Positions 1 to 6,464 of a DNA stretch of 6,464 nt are shown here, piece by piece. Origin of the DNA: Candidatus Thalassarchaeum betae (lineage in GTDB: Archaea > Thermoplasmatota > Poseidoniia > Poseidoniales > Thalassarchaeaceae); assembly GCA_003193925.1 (NCBI GenBank), contig PSPG01000018.1, positions 1-6,464 of the forward strand, given 5' to 3'. Both the position numbers and the translations under genes were made by a program. Below the pieces are notes generated by a model that ran no database searches, was not told the origin of the DNA, and saw only the letters and a program-made list of their open reading frames with translations. The stretch's first letter is position 1, and each line of letters opens with the position of its first letter.

Positions 1-44
1 AGCAGGCTGATGGTCAGCAGCATGATGATGGCCGGCACGCTCCA
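1..44 (-). other. Start of a probable transmembrane segment near the C-terminus
   Basis: Residues 1642-1655 read WSVPAIIMLLTISL and are cut by the window edge. They follow the last Ig-like module and a polar linker, as expected for a single C-terminal membrane anchor. The full segment and any charged tail lie outside the window. Confidence 0.6.
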
Positions 45-3000
45 GCTCCCCAGCGTCTCGGTGGCCTGGTCTATCCACCCGTTGGAGGACTTGAGCCCGC
101 CCGGAATCTCGTAGAAGTTGTCCATCTCGCTCGACTCGACTATCTGGTTGTCAGGGTCGAGGATGATGGTCACGTCGTGCGACCCGGCCCTCACCGGGTA
201 GAGCAGCACTATCTCGGCCGGGTCGGCCCGGTCCGCCGCGTCGGGGCTCATCATCGCGCCGATGACCTGCCGGTACGCGACCGACTCCTCGGCGCAGCCG
301 TCGTTGGCCTTGATCTCGGCCAGCGACTGCTCGCAGACTATCACATGGATGTCCGTGGCGTGGACATTGCCGTCGTTGACGATGAACACGGTGATTGGCA
401 GCATGTCGCCGACATCCCCGCTCCGCTTCTCGACGGAGACGTCGTCGAAGCGCAGGTTGGGCGCCCTGAGCCGGATGGTGACCGGCAGCTCGTTGCTGTC
501 GAGCAAGTCGCCCTCCCAGGACTCGGTGTCGTCGTGGTCGCCGCCGTCGTAGGCGTTGCCGAAGAGCGAGCGGACCTTGAAGCCGAGGTCCTGGTTGCCC
601 AGCGCCGCCTCGCTGCTGATGTTGACCATGACCACCACCGGGATGGTGGTGTAGGCCGCCATCTCGGGCAGGATCCAGGTGTCGGTGGGGTGGTGGACGC
701 ACTCGTCCGCGGGCGCCTCGTCCCCGACCTCCAGTTCGCGGCACGGCACCTCGTAGGCGCCGTCCATGGTGGCCCACGATATCCTCCAGGTGGAGAGGTG
801 GCCCAGCCCGGGGGACTCGCCCCAGAGGCCGTTCGCGAGGTCGACGGTGTGGTTGTGCAGGGTCGCCCTGTCGGCGACGTTGCCGTTGTTGGTGACGTTG
901 AGGTTGAAGCGCACGGTGCGACCCGGTGCGGTGGTCTTGACGTCGCTCTCGACGAACGGGTCGAGCCAGATCTGCATGTCGTGGAACTCGTTCACGGTGA
1001 TGGTCAGCGTGACGCTGTCGCGCAGCCGCGTGGGCCTGCCCGCGGAGTCGGGGTAGGCCTCCTCGCTGAAGACGTCGAGGACGATCTCGTAGTCGCCCGC
1101 CTCGACCTGATGGGGCACGTTGACGCGGACCTCGATCTCCTCGACCTGGTCCCGCTGCAGCTCGCTGAGCAGGCCGCGCGGCACATCGACATCCCAGAGG
1201 ACATCGGAGCCGGAGGCGAGGGCGCTGACCCTCGCCACCCTGACGTCATAGCGGTCGGCGCCGTTGCCCTCGTTGACGGTGGTGAACGGCACCACTAGGG
1301 TCTCGGACGGGTCGACCGAGAACTCGGTCTCGGGGGTCGACGACTCGAGGTCGTAGACGTGGATGACGTTGGTCGAGAGCAGTACCGAGTCGGAGACCCG
1401 GCTGGCGCCGACCAGGTGCGCCTTGACGGTGAGGGCCGGCCCGAGGCCGGCGCTCGCGTTGTCGGGCGAGCAGATGACCGCCGTCACGGTGTACGGGTAG
1501 TCGATGGTGCCCCAGTGGCGGGGCTCGCTCATGCCCAGCGAGGTGCCGCCGGGGGCGTTGGTGAAGTCGAGCGAAACCACCCAGTTCTCCTGCCTCCAGA
1601 CGTGCTCGGGGACCTCGTCGGGCCGCGCACCGGGGGCGCCGGGGGTGGTGAACACCAGGTAGCCCGGCTGGAAGTGCTTGATGACATCTATGTCGTACTC
1701 GGCGCATTCGCCGGGGAGGACATACTCGGAGGTGTCGTAGATCTCGAAGACGATGTTGCCGCTGCTCCGTATCTCGACGTTGATCCACAGCTCGAGGACG
1801 TCCATGCTGCCCGACGAGACCGACTTGCGCGGCTCGCCGGTCGACCAGCCCTTCAGGAAGAGGGCGAACTTGCCGGGCTCCTGCGTGGCCGGGATGCTGA
1901 CCTCGAGGTTCTTGGTCACCGACTGACCGGGGTCGAGCGAGACCGACAGCGGGAAGCGGACCTGCCAGCCGAACGGCAGCAGCCACTCCTGCTGGCCCTC
2001 GATGGTGTTGGGGTCGTAGAAGGCGAAGGTGTCGAACACGTTCCCAGTGTTGGTGATGGTGATCGAGAAGATGGCGGTCTGCCCCTGCTCGACGTCCGCC
2101 TCGGAGTGGCTGGTGTCGAGCTGGATGCCGTGCTTGACGTCCATCATGGTCAGCGTCAGGCGGTCGCTGCGGATCGCCGGGTCCTTGTGCGATATCGCCG
2201 AGACCGTGACATAGGCGTTCTCGTCATGGTTGGCCTGGTAAACCGACGGCGCCCTGACCCGCATGTAGATGCGGGCCGACTCGCCGCCCCTCAGGTAGAT
2301 GTCCGTGTCGGGGAAGATGGCGGTGTGGTTGCTGGCGAAGAAGAGGGTCATCGACCAGTTGCCCGCGTTGCAGGTCTGGGATATCCCGTGCGCCTCCGCT
2401 ATCTCCCTTGGGATTACGCACAGCACGCTCATGTTCATCGAGTAGGTGTCAGCGACAAGGTCGACCGGTCCGGGCGTGGTGTTGTTGATGGTCATGTTGA
2501 AGATCGTCTCCTCGCCGGGCTCGATGATGTGCAGCCAGTCGGCGTCACCCTCCTCGAGGTAGACGTCGACCTGGCCGGTCAGGATGTGGGTGTAGCAGAT
2601 GGTGTACATGTTGTTGTTCGAGGTCCCATCGCACTTGCTGGTGTCCGACCAGGCGATGTGGGCGCCGCTGCCCATGTCGTTGGCGAAGGCGGGCGGCTGG
2701 CCCAGCTCGGGGGCGCGGCCGGTGTTGGGGCCGAGCTTGTCCGAGGCCCACCGGGTCACCGGGGTGACCTCCCACTCGTCGATGATGTAGGTGGCCAGCG
2801 AGTTGAGGGGGATGCCGTCGGGGTAGGCGTCGTTGGTGTGGTTGAGCCGGGTGTAGACGACCTCCTCGCCGGCGCTGACGTTGGAGTTCTCCAGCCACGC
2901 GATGTGGACATTGTCCTGGTTGTCCGTGAGGACCACCGGCATGTGGGAGGAGGGTCCCCACGGCCGCGAGGGCGGGATGTTGTTCTTGCCCTCGACGTTG

Positions 3001-4967
3001 GATATCGGGTAGTCGTAGATCTGCTTGATTCCGTACGTGGGCAGGCCGCCGTGCACCCCGTTCCACTCGGCTGCGCCGCGCAGGCGGAGGCGGGTGTACC
3101 AGACCTCGTAGTTGTCGTCCTTGTCGAAGCCGTAGCCGCGCCCGTCCATCCACACGAGGTGGGTGTTGCCGTTGGTGTCGATGGCTATGGAGGGGTGGAG
3201 GCTGAAGGAGTCGTCGATGGTGATTCTGGTGTCATTGACGACGACGAGGCTGCCGTAGCCCTGAGCATCGAGTGAGGGGCCGATTATCTCCTGATACGCA
3301 TTACCGCTGGTGATGTGTCCCTCATCACCGTACGCCCAACCCGGAGGTGGATTGTCGACAAGAGAGTGAGGGTCGAGGACGGTCATGTAGATCTCACGCG
3401 AGTTGTTGGTGGCGAGGTAGACCATCGCCTCGACGAGGATGTTCATCTGGTTGCTGCCGGTTGCGGGGAAGGCGTAGACCTGTCCTCCAGCATCTGTGTT
3501 CCTGGTGGTCGAACCCGGACAAATTCGAGTTCCCGTAGAGACTTGCCCGTTGGGGCACTGTGCCAGGTCCTTCATGTGCGACTGGATGGGGTTGCCGCCG
3601 CCCCATGTGCTGCCGTGCATTGGTACGGGGATGATACCCGCGCGCACGCAGGCGTCGTGCGCCTCGTTGATGCTCTGTATGTCGTCGGATTGCTGAGAGG
3701 GGTCGCCTCCGTAGGGACCCTCATCGGAGATGGGCATGACTATCTTGGTCGCGTTGGGGTTCCACTTGTGGTCCCTCTGCGTAGGAGGATTTCCGGGTGC
3801 ATTTCCGCTGGCGTCTATCCATGAGAGGCAGGCCCATGTCGAACCAGGGCCCCAGAACTCAGAGTAGTACCCACCGTCCTGAGGAAGGTTGACAGCTGAG
3901 CCACCGAACACGACCTCAGTCAACTTTCGGATTCCACCAGAGTCGTCACCCTGCACAAGACCGAGTGCCGTGGACCGCACATTGCCGCCGCTGCCGCCGG
4001 TTGCGTATGGGATTGCACAGGAGCCTTGCGTCGCGGCGCCCGGCGTGTTTCCACTTAGAAGATAGAGAGTTTCGTAGACGGTCATGTTGGCCTGCTCGAG
4101 CATCGGCTTGATGCCTTGGAAGAAACCGCCGCCGGACCAATAGCCGCCGTAGAGAACGGTGCACATGTCTGCCCATTCGGAATACATCGAACCTGAGGTG
4201 TCGATGGGGGCGACAATCTCCACCTTTCCACCACGGGTGTCGTCCCATACCACCTGAACGAAGTCATCTGCGTCGATTGCGATATCGGGATGGCCCTTGT
4301 GACCGATGACCGGGGTTAGAAGAGTATCATCGATTGCGGTGATGGCCTCTCTTGTCGCATAGTCGATGTCGAGCATCGTGTAGTATATCTGAGGCTGGTT
4401 GTAGAACTTGCCGAGCTGTTCGTACGCATCCTCCCAGACGATGTGAACGCTACCCTCCGAATCGATGTCGATTGCCGGCCAGTCGCGGTCCTGATTGCGC
4501 TGGCTGACTGTGTAATCGTCTACCAGACTGATTACGGAGTCTTCTCCTGACGAACCGTCCTGGTCGTCGTGGGCGGGGTCGAGAAGGGTGTAGAGAATGG
4601 AGTGCTGTCCCGACTTGTCAACCCAAGCGATGTGCACTCGACCTTCGTCGTCAACGACTATGTCCGGATGCCAGGCGCGATGGGCGCCGGGGTTGGAAAT
4701 CTGTGTCGCATCAATTACAGTTTGCGCGCGAGGATCGAGCATGGAATAGAATAGGTGCTGGGTATTTCGACTCCAGACAACATGTATGTTTCCTTCCGAA
4801 TCGGAGGCCACAGCGGCCATCCTATCGTTCACCTGTCCACCATCAACTATCTGCACAGCATCTGTGATTACCACCTGTGCTGCCTGCGTGGTTGGTGAAT
4901 AACCCGCGACAAAACTGCTGAACACCATCAGCAGGACCATCATCATACTCTTGTTCGTTTGATTCAT
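1..4967 (-). CDS. Giant secreted surface protein: seven-motif propeller with inserted vWA domain, then Ig-like (CARDB-type) modules; 3' end beyond window
   Basis: One uninterrupted minus-strand frame of about 1,655 codons with no stop before the left edge, so the C-terminus is missing. Residues 1-29 form a signal peptide. Propeller-like motifs end in Trp65, 115, 178, 241, 606, 691 and 773. A vWA domain (about 248-518) with MIDAS D256-T-S-G-S260 sits between motifs 4 and 5. Six Ig-like modules follow (about 798-1615), four carrying an N-x-G-N turn, then a hydrophobic stretch from 1644 to the edge. There are 16 visible cysteines and several N-x-S/T sequons. vWA domains bind ligands through a metal ion, and CARDB/NEW3-type modules are common in stalks of archaeal surface proteins; an adhesin or extracellular binding role is my inference. 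I chose the ATG at 4967 because GGAG lies 9 bases upstream; in-frame ATGs at 4973 and 4985 are alternatives. Specific function unknown. Confidence 0.9.
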   Translation of the reverse strand, partial: MNQTNKSMMMVLLMVFSSFVAGYSPTTQAAQVVITDAVQIVDGGQVNDRMAAVASDSEGNIHVVWSRNTQHLFYSMLDPRAQTVIDATQISNPGAHRAWHPDIVVDDEGRVHIAWVDKSGQHSILYTLLDPAHDDQDGSSGEDSVISLVDDYTVSQRNQDRDWPAIDIDSEGSVHIVWEDAYEQLGKFYNQPQIYYTMLDIDYATREAITAIDDTLLTPVIGHKGHPDIAIDADDFVQVVWDDTRGGKVEIVAPIDTSGSMYSEWADMCTVLYGGYWSGGGFFQGIKPMLEQANMTVYETLYLLSGNTPGAATQGSCAIPYATGGSGGNVRSTALGLVQGDDSGGIRKLTEVVFGGSAVNLPQDGGYYSEFWGPGSTWACLSWIDASGNAPGNPPTQRDHKWNPNATKIVMPISDEGPYGGDPSQQSDDIQSINEAHDACVRAGIIPVPMHGSTWGGGNPIQSHMKDLAQCPNGQVSTGTRICPGSTTRNTDAGGQVYAFPATGSNQMNILVEAMVYLATNNSREIYMTVLDPHSLVDNPPPGWAYGDEGHITSGNAYQEIIGPSLDAQGYGSLVVVNDTRITIDDSFSLHPSIAIDTNGNTHLVWMDGRGYGFDKDDNYEVWYTRLRLRGAAEWNGVHGGLPTYGIKQIYDYPISNVEGKNNIPPSRPWGPSSHMPVVLTDNQDNVHIAWLENSNVSAGEEVVYTRLNHTNDAYPDGIPLNSLATYIIDEWEVTPVTRWASDKLGPNTGRAPELGQPPAFANDMGSGAHIAWSDTSKCDGTSNNNMYTICYTHILTGQVDVYLEEGDADWLHIIEPGEETIFNMTINNTTPGPVDLVADTYSMNMSVLCVIPREIAEAHGISQTCNAGNWSMTLFFASNHTAIFPDTDIYLRGGESARIYMRVRAPSVYQANHDENAYVTVSAISHKDPAIRSDRLTLTMMDVKHGIQLDTSHSEADVEQGQTAIFSITITNTGNVFDTFAFYDPNTIEGQQEWLLPFGWQVRFPLSVSLDPGQSVTKNLEVSIPATQEPGKFALFLKGWSTGEPRKSVSSGSMDVLELWINVEIRSSGNIVFEIYDTSEYVLPGECAEYDIDVIKHFQPGYLVFTTPGAPGARPDEVPEHVWRQENWVVSLDFTNAPGGTSLGMSEPRHWGTIDYPYTVTAVICSPDNASAGLGPALTVKAHLVGASRVSDSVLLSTNVIHVYDLESSTPETEFSVDPSETLVVPFTTVNEGNGADRYDVRVARVSALASGSDVLWDVDVPRGLLSELQRDQVEEIEVRVNVPHQVEAGDYEIVLDVFSEEAYPDSAGRPTRLRDSVTLTITVNEFHDMQIWLDPFVESDVKTTAPGRTVRFNLNVTNNGNVADRATLHNHTVDLANGLWGESPGLGHLSTWRISWATMDGAYEVPCRELEVGDEAPADECVHHPTDTWILPEMAAYTTIPVVVMVNISSEAALGNQDLGFKVRSLFGNAYDGGDHDDTESWEGDLLDSNELPVTIRLRAPNLRFDDVSVEKRSGDVGDMLPITVFIVNDGNVHATDIHVIVCEQSLAEIKANDGCAEESVAYRQVIGAMMSPDAADRADPAEIVLLYPVRAGSHDVTIILDPDNQIVESSEMDNFYEIPGGLKSSNGWIDQATETLGSWSVPAIIMLLTISL
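120..2580 (-). repeat. Tandem Ig-like (CARDB/NEW3-type) modules forming a stalk
   Basis: About six beta-rich modules at residues roughly 798-930, 944-1050, 1054-1190, 1200-1318, 1326-1498 and 1500-1615. Modules 2, 4, 5 and 6 share a strand-turn signature N-x-G-N at N973-N976 (NTGN), N1232-N1235 (NEGN), N1360-N1363 (NNGN) and N1531-N1534 (NDGN). In modules 2, 4 and 5 a line of the type PGxTxxxxxxxxN (for example EQGQTAIFSITITNTGN) precedes it. This is the usual look of CARDB or NEW3-like adhesion modules in archaeal and bacterial exported proteins. Cysteine pairs 850/866, 1088/1166, 1409/1423 and 1545/1558 fall within modules 1, 3, 5 and 6. Module boundaries are approximate. Confidence 0.65.
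2649..4808 (-). repeat. Seven degenerate beta-propeller-like motifs, split 4 + 3 by the vWA domain
   Basis: The motif is roughly S/D-D-x-E/N-G-x-x-H-[IVL]-x-W, with its Trp at residues 65, 115, 178, 241, 606, 691 and 773. Examples are SDSEGNIHVVW, DDEGRVHIAW, DSEGSVHIVW, DTNGNTHLVW and NDMGSGAHIAW. Motifs 2, 3, 5, 6 and 7 are followed within about 15-30 residues by a Y-x-x-[ML]/Y-T-x-[LI] strand such as YTLL, YYTML, YTRL or YTHI. This resembles the Asp-box/BNR-like repeats of sialidase-type propellers, and seven copies suit a seven-bladed propeller. Motif spacing is 50-85 residues, except for the ~365 residues between motifs 4 and 5 that hold the vWA domain. The exact propeller family is uncertain. 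Confidence 0.65.
3414..4226 (-). other. von Willebrand factor A domain inserted in the propeller
   Basis: Residues about 248-518 of the giant protein. The opening strand VEIVAPIDTSGSM carries the MIDAS DxSxS motif (D256, S258, S260). A candidate second MIDAS threonine is T323, 67 residues later, in YATGGSGGN. The third motif is the strand IVMPISDEG with D415. The later helix ILVEAMVYL suits the end of a vWA fold. Six cysteines (269, 317, 380, 440, 471, 483) are confined to this domain, suggesting three disulfides. It is longer than a typical ~180-residue vWA, with extra sequence between D256 and D415 (aromatic, Gly-rich). A metal-dependent binding role is inferred from the intact motif. Confidence 0.8.
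4881..4967 (-). other. Sec-type signal peptide of the giant surface protein
   Basis: Residues 1-29: a short polar start with one lysine (MNQTNKS), a hydrophobic core MMMVLLMVFSSFVAG, and a polar stretch ending T-Q-A before A-Q-V-V, a plausible signal peptidase I site after Ala29. This implies export. Starting at 4973 or 4985 would add 2 or 6 residues (MPESME...) without spoiling the signal. Confidence 0.8.
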
Positions 4968-4976
4968 TTCCATCGA

Positions 4977-4980
4977 CTCC
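4977..4980 (-). promoter_or_regulatory. Candidate ribosome binding site (GGAG) for the giant gene
   Basis: On the minus strand GGAG is followed by TCGATGGAA and then the ATG at 4967, a spacing of 9 bases. The ATG at 4973 is only 3 bases from GGAG, too close for it to act as a Shine-Dalgarno site, and the ATG at 4985 lies upstream of it. This favours 4967, but leaderless or weakly led translation is common in archaea, so it is suggestive only. Confidence 0.35.
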
Positions 4981-5018
4981 GGCATCTCTGCCAACAGTCC
5001 CGAACGGGCTCAAAGTCC

Positions 5019-5027
5019 TACTTAACT
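5019..5027 (-). promoter_or_regulatory. Weak TATA-like element upstream of the giant gene
   Basis: The ~100-base gap between the small gene and the giant gene contains AGTTAAGTA on the minus strand, the most A/T-rich stretch there in a G+C-rich setting. With the usual archaeal spacing of about 25 bases, transcription would begin near 4997, giving a short leader before the candidate start codons. The match to a consensus TATA box is poor and I see no convincing BRE. Confidence 0.25.
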
Positions 5028-5070
5028 GCGCTCCCTTACGGTCAGTTGCAAGGAGTTGTGAAAAGCCGGT

Positions 5071-5688
5071 TCAAAGCCACTCTGACGGGTCGAAGCCAGA
5101 GCCAAAGGTCCCACCTTCGTCGGTGCTGACGACATTGTCCGTTGAGGGGGGTTGCTGCGCCCCTTCAGGAGCCTGCTGCCAATCATCCACGGGTCCCGGT
5201 CTTCCGACGCCCGGGCCGTACGAGTACTTGATTTCGTGAATCAGCGCCAACTTGGTCAGCCAAAGGTGGCGAAGCGTCTGCATCAACTCATTTTGGCTCA
5301 GTCCATCACTCCAAATCGGTTGGCTCAAGTTGAACGCCTGCAGAGGTCCGGGGGGTGCCTCGTTCGAGTTGCGGACATGCAGAACCCAATCGACTCCGCT
5401 GCGCGTGAGGTGGAGGCGGGTGTCGTGCAGCCAAGACTCCCAACCTTCGCCATCCTCAGCGGTGTTGCGCACCATCTCATCCTGCTGACCTGCATCGACT
5501 TGAGTGACAGTTGAGACCACCACGAGGTTGCGCTGTTTGGGTGATGCGATGATGAAGACGTGGCCGTGTGGGGTGGGGGGATAGCGGACAAGCAAGTGGA
5601 AGCGGGCACGGGGGTCGGGGCGATCCCTAACCTCCAGACCCTCGGAGGTGAGCCAGTTGCGAACGTTCGCCTCCATCTCGTCGGCCAT
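5071..5688 (-). CDS. Conserved-looking cytoplasmic protein of unknown function, possibly DUF2299-like
   Basis: A complete 205-residue protein, ATG at 5688 and stop TGA. No signal peptide or membrane segment, so probably cytoplasmic. Order: N-terminal helix with NWLTSEG (11-17), strand-rich part LEVRDRPDPRARFHLLVRYP (18-37), paired strands HVFIIASP (43-50) and NLVVVSTVTQV (54-64), helix ESWLHDTRLHL (84-94), strand DWVLHV (100-105), helix ELMQTLRHLWLTKLALIHEI (134-153), and a low-complexity Pro/Gly/Asp tail (158-205). The start (helix, then W-L-x-x-E-G-x-E-V-x-x-x-P-D-P-x-A-x-F-H) recalls archaeal DUF2299 proteins, a family of unknown function; this is from memory and unverified. It starts 20 bases after the stop of the membrane-protein gene, so the two probably share a transcript. 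No clear Shine-Dalgarno site precedes the ATG. I assign no function. Confidence 0.8.
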   Translation of the reverse strand: MADEMEANVRNWLTSEGLEVRDRPDPRARFHLLVRYPPTPHGHVFIIASPKQRNLVVVSTVTQVDAGQQDEMVRNTAEDGEGWESWLHDTRLHLTRSGVDWVLHVRNSNEAPPGPLQAFNLSQPIWSDGLSQNELMQTLRHLWLTKLALIHEIKYSYGPGVGRPGPVDDWQQAPEGAQQPPSTDNVVSTDEGGTFGSGFDPSEWL

Positions 5689-5708
5689 GGGTGGCGCTCG
5701 GCTTGGCC

Positions 5709-6464
5709 CTATTTGAGAGCGTCGAGCGTTGACGTAAGGTCATCGAGTTCAGTTTGGAGCGGCTTCCAAGCGGTGCTGCGAGAGGCTCTCATGGTTCTCA
5801 GATTCCGTCGCAGGTCACATATGAGGTTCAGGTAGAAGTTGCGGCAGAAGATGATGCATGCATCTGTCACAAGCCAGAGTACTGGGAATACGAGGATGGC
5901 CAGGAGCGGGCTGGATATGACACCAAACCAAAGGAGGGCTGCGATGGTACCGGCATGGACAAGCGGTCTGATGAACACGGTTCCAAGAACGGTCGGCATC
6001 ATGTGGAAGGTGGTGCGCTTGTCAATCGACTCGCCGTTGAACTTGGCCATCGCCGCGCCGACGAGTGCTTGGAAGCCGTTACCGAGAAGGGCGAACGGAG
6101 CGGCCACCGAAACGAATGGAATCAGGGCCAATGCCAACACCACCTTTGTGAGGTCGAGAGTTGACGCTGCAGGGTGAGAGGCGCGCGCATCGAGCCCCAT
6201 GTCGTGCAGAGCCGCTGCCGCCTTTCGAGCTCGCTCGGTGACCTCCGCACCCGCTGCCAAATCCTCCTCGCCGCACGCCTCAGGACCCTGCCAAACCCTA
6301 TCCGAAGAGCCTCGCAACCGATTCCTGAACTCACGGGCGGCCAAAACCTCCTCTTGCCAAGTTTCGGGGCGCCGGCCGTCCGCAGACGCTGAGAGATGGC
6401 CGAGCAGCAGCCAAGCCCTCCAAGTCTCAAGGTCGGGGGCGTCGGGAGTGAGGCAGCCGATTCG
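5709..6464 (-). CDS. C-terminal part of a membrane protein, probably a long PlsC-type (lysophospholipid/glycerophosphate) acyltransferase; 5' end beyond window
   Basis: The frame is open from the right edge to a TAG stop: 251 residues visible, no start required inside the window. A TTG at 6344 could be misread as the start, but 40 further in-frame codons continue to the edge. Visible residues 1-105 are polar and helical (ETWRAWLLLGHL, EEVLAAREFRNRLRG, ERARKAAAALHDMGLDAR). Then come hydrophobic segments at about 107-125, 126-140, 157-181 and 184-207, and a basic/helical tail (CDLRRNLRTMRASR, then LQTELDDLTSTLDALK). This resembles the region after the catalytic domain in long bacterial-type PlsC acyltransferases: a helical linker ending in an L-x-x-x-G-L-D turn, then membrane segments with a P-x-x-L-x-G-x-x-x-x-x-L line. 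The H-x4-D catalytic motif would lie to the right of the window, so the assignment is tentative; another multi-pass membrane protein is possible. Confidence 0.6.
   Translation of the reverse strand, partial: RIGCLTPDAPDLETWRAWLLLGHLSASADGRRPETWQEEVLAAREFRNRLRGSSDRVWQGPEACGEEDLAAGAEVTERARKAAAALHDMGLDARASHPAASTLDLTKVVLALALIPFVSVAAPFALLGNGFQALVGAAMAKFNGESIDKRTTFHMMPTVLGTVFIRPLVHAGTIAALLWFGVISSPLLAILVFPVLWLVTDACIIFCRNFYLNLICDLRRNLRTMRASRSTAWKPLQTELDDLTSTLDALK

Noticed and set aside
177-1298. A 373-codon open frame on the plus strand
   Set aside because: Also a compositional shadow of the G+C-rich 3' part of the giant gene: Val/Gly/Asp-rich, no motif, no promoter or ribosome site.
1246-1986. Minus-strand frames of 246, 208 (151-777) and 202 (2545-3153) codons
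   Set aside because: They overlap the giant gene in another frame and give Arg/Pro/His/Gly-rich low-complexity translations typical of shifted G+C-rich coding sequence.
1359-3275. A 638-codon open frame on the plus strand
   Set aside because: It is antisense to the giant gene. Its translation is dominated by V, G, D, R and E with no recognisable domain, as expected opposite a G+C-rich coding strand; the minus strand reads as coherent propeller and Ig-like modules.
3200-3350. A frameshift or gene-fusion joint at the composition step
   Set aside because: The minus frame stays open with a sensible protein across the region, and the frames of Trp606 and the vWA residues agree, so there is no reading-frame break.
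5060-5066. CTTTTC on the minus strand just after the small gene, as an archaeal T-tract terminator
   Set aside because: Only four T residues and no supporting hairpin; too weak to call.
5152-5514. A 120-codon plus-strand frame opposite the small gene
   Set aside because: It overlaps a complete, better-structured minus-strand gene and shows no domain or start signal of its own.
5754-6177. Plus-strand frames of 136 and 112 codons opposite the membrane protein
   Set aside because: The minus strand here encodes clear hydrophobic segments continuous to the window edge; the antisense frames show nothing recognisable.

Overview
The window is a three-gene stretch in which every supported gene lies on the minus strand, so it reads right to left: a membrane protein cut by the right edge (5709-6464), a small soluble protein of unknown function (5071-5688), and the first ~1,655 codons of a giant secreted, probably membrane-anchored protein (4967 down to 1) that runs off the left edge. 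The many open frames on the plus strand are antisense shadows of the giant gene. I see no rRNA, tRNA, CRISPR array or insertion sequence.

Organism. Weak Shine-Dalgarno signals, a TATA-like element rather than -35/-10 boxes, an acidic exported protein built from N-x-G-N (CARDB/NEW3-like) Ig modules with one hydrophobic segment near the visible end, and a DUF2299-like neighbour suggest an archaeon, most likely an uncultured marine Thermoplasmatota (Marine Group II/Poseidoniales or a relative). This is inference from protein style. No phylogenetic marker is present, and a bacterium is not excluded.

Giant gene. In order it has a signal peptide, four beta-propeller-like motifs, an inserted von Willebrand factor A (vWA) domain with an intact metal-binding (MIDAS) motif, three more propeller motifs (seven in all), about six Ig-like modules, and the start of a hydrophobic segment at the window edge. 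Its 16 visible cysteines fall in even numbers in each module, which fits disulfide bonding outside the cell. The layout suggests a surface adhesin or binding protein that projects a vWA/propeller head on an Ig-like stalk. The 3' ~3.1 kb is clearly richer in G+C than the 5' ~1.7 kb, which hints at a mosaic gene.

Upstream genes. The right-hand protein resembles the C-terminal membrane half of long PlsC-type acyltransferases; its catalytic part would lie outside the window. It ends 20 bases before the small gene, so the two are probably co-transcribed. The giant gene follows after a ~100-base gap with a possible promoter of its own. No functional link between the surface protein and the other two is evident beyond proximity.
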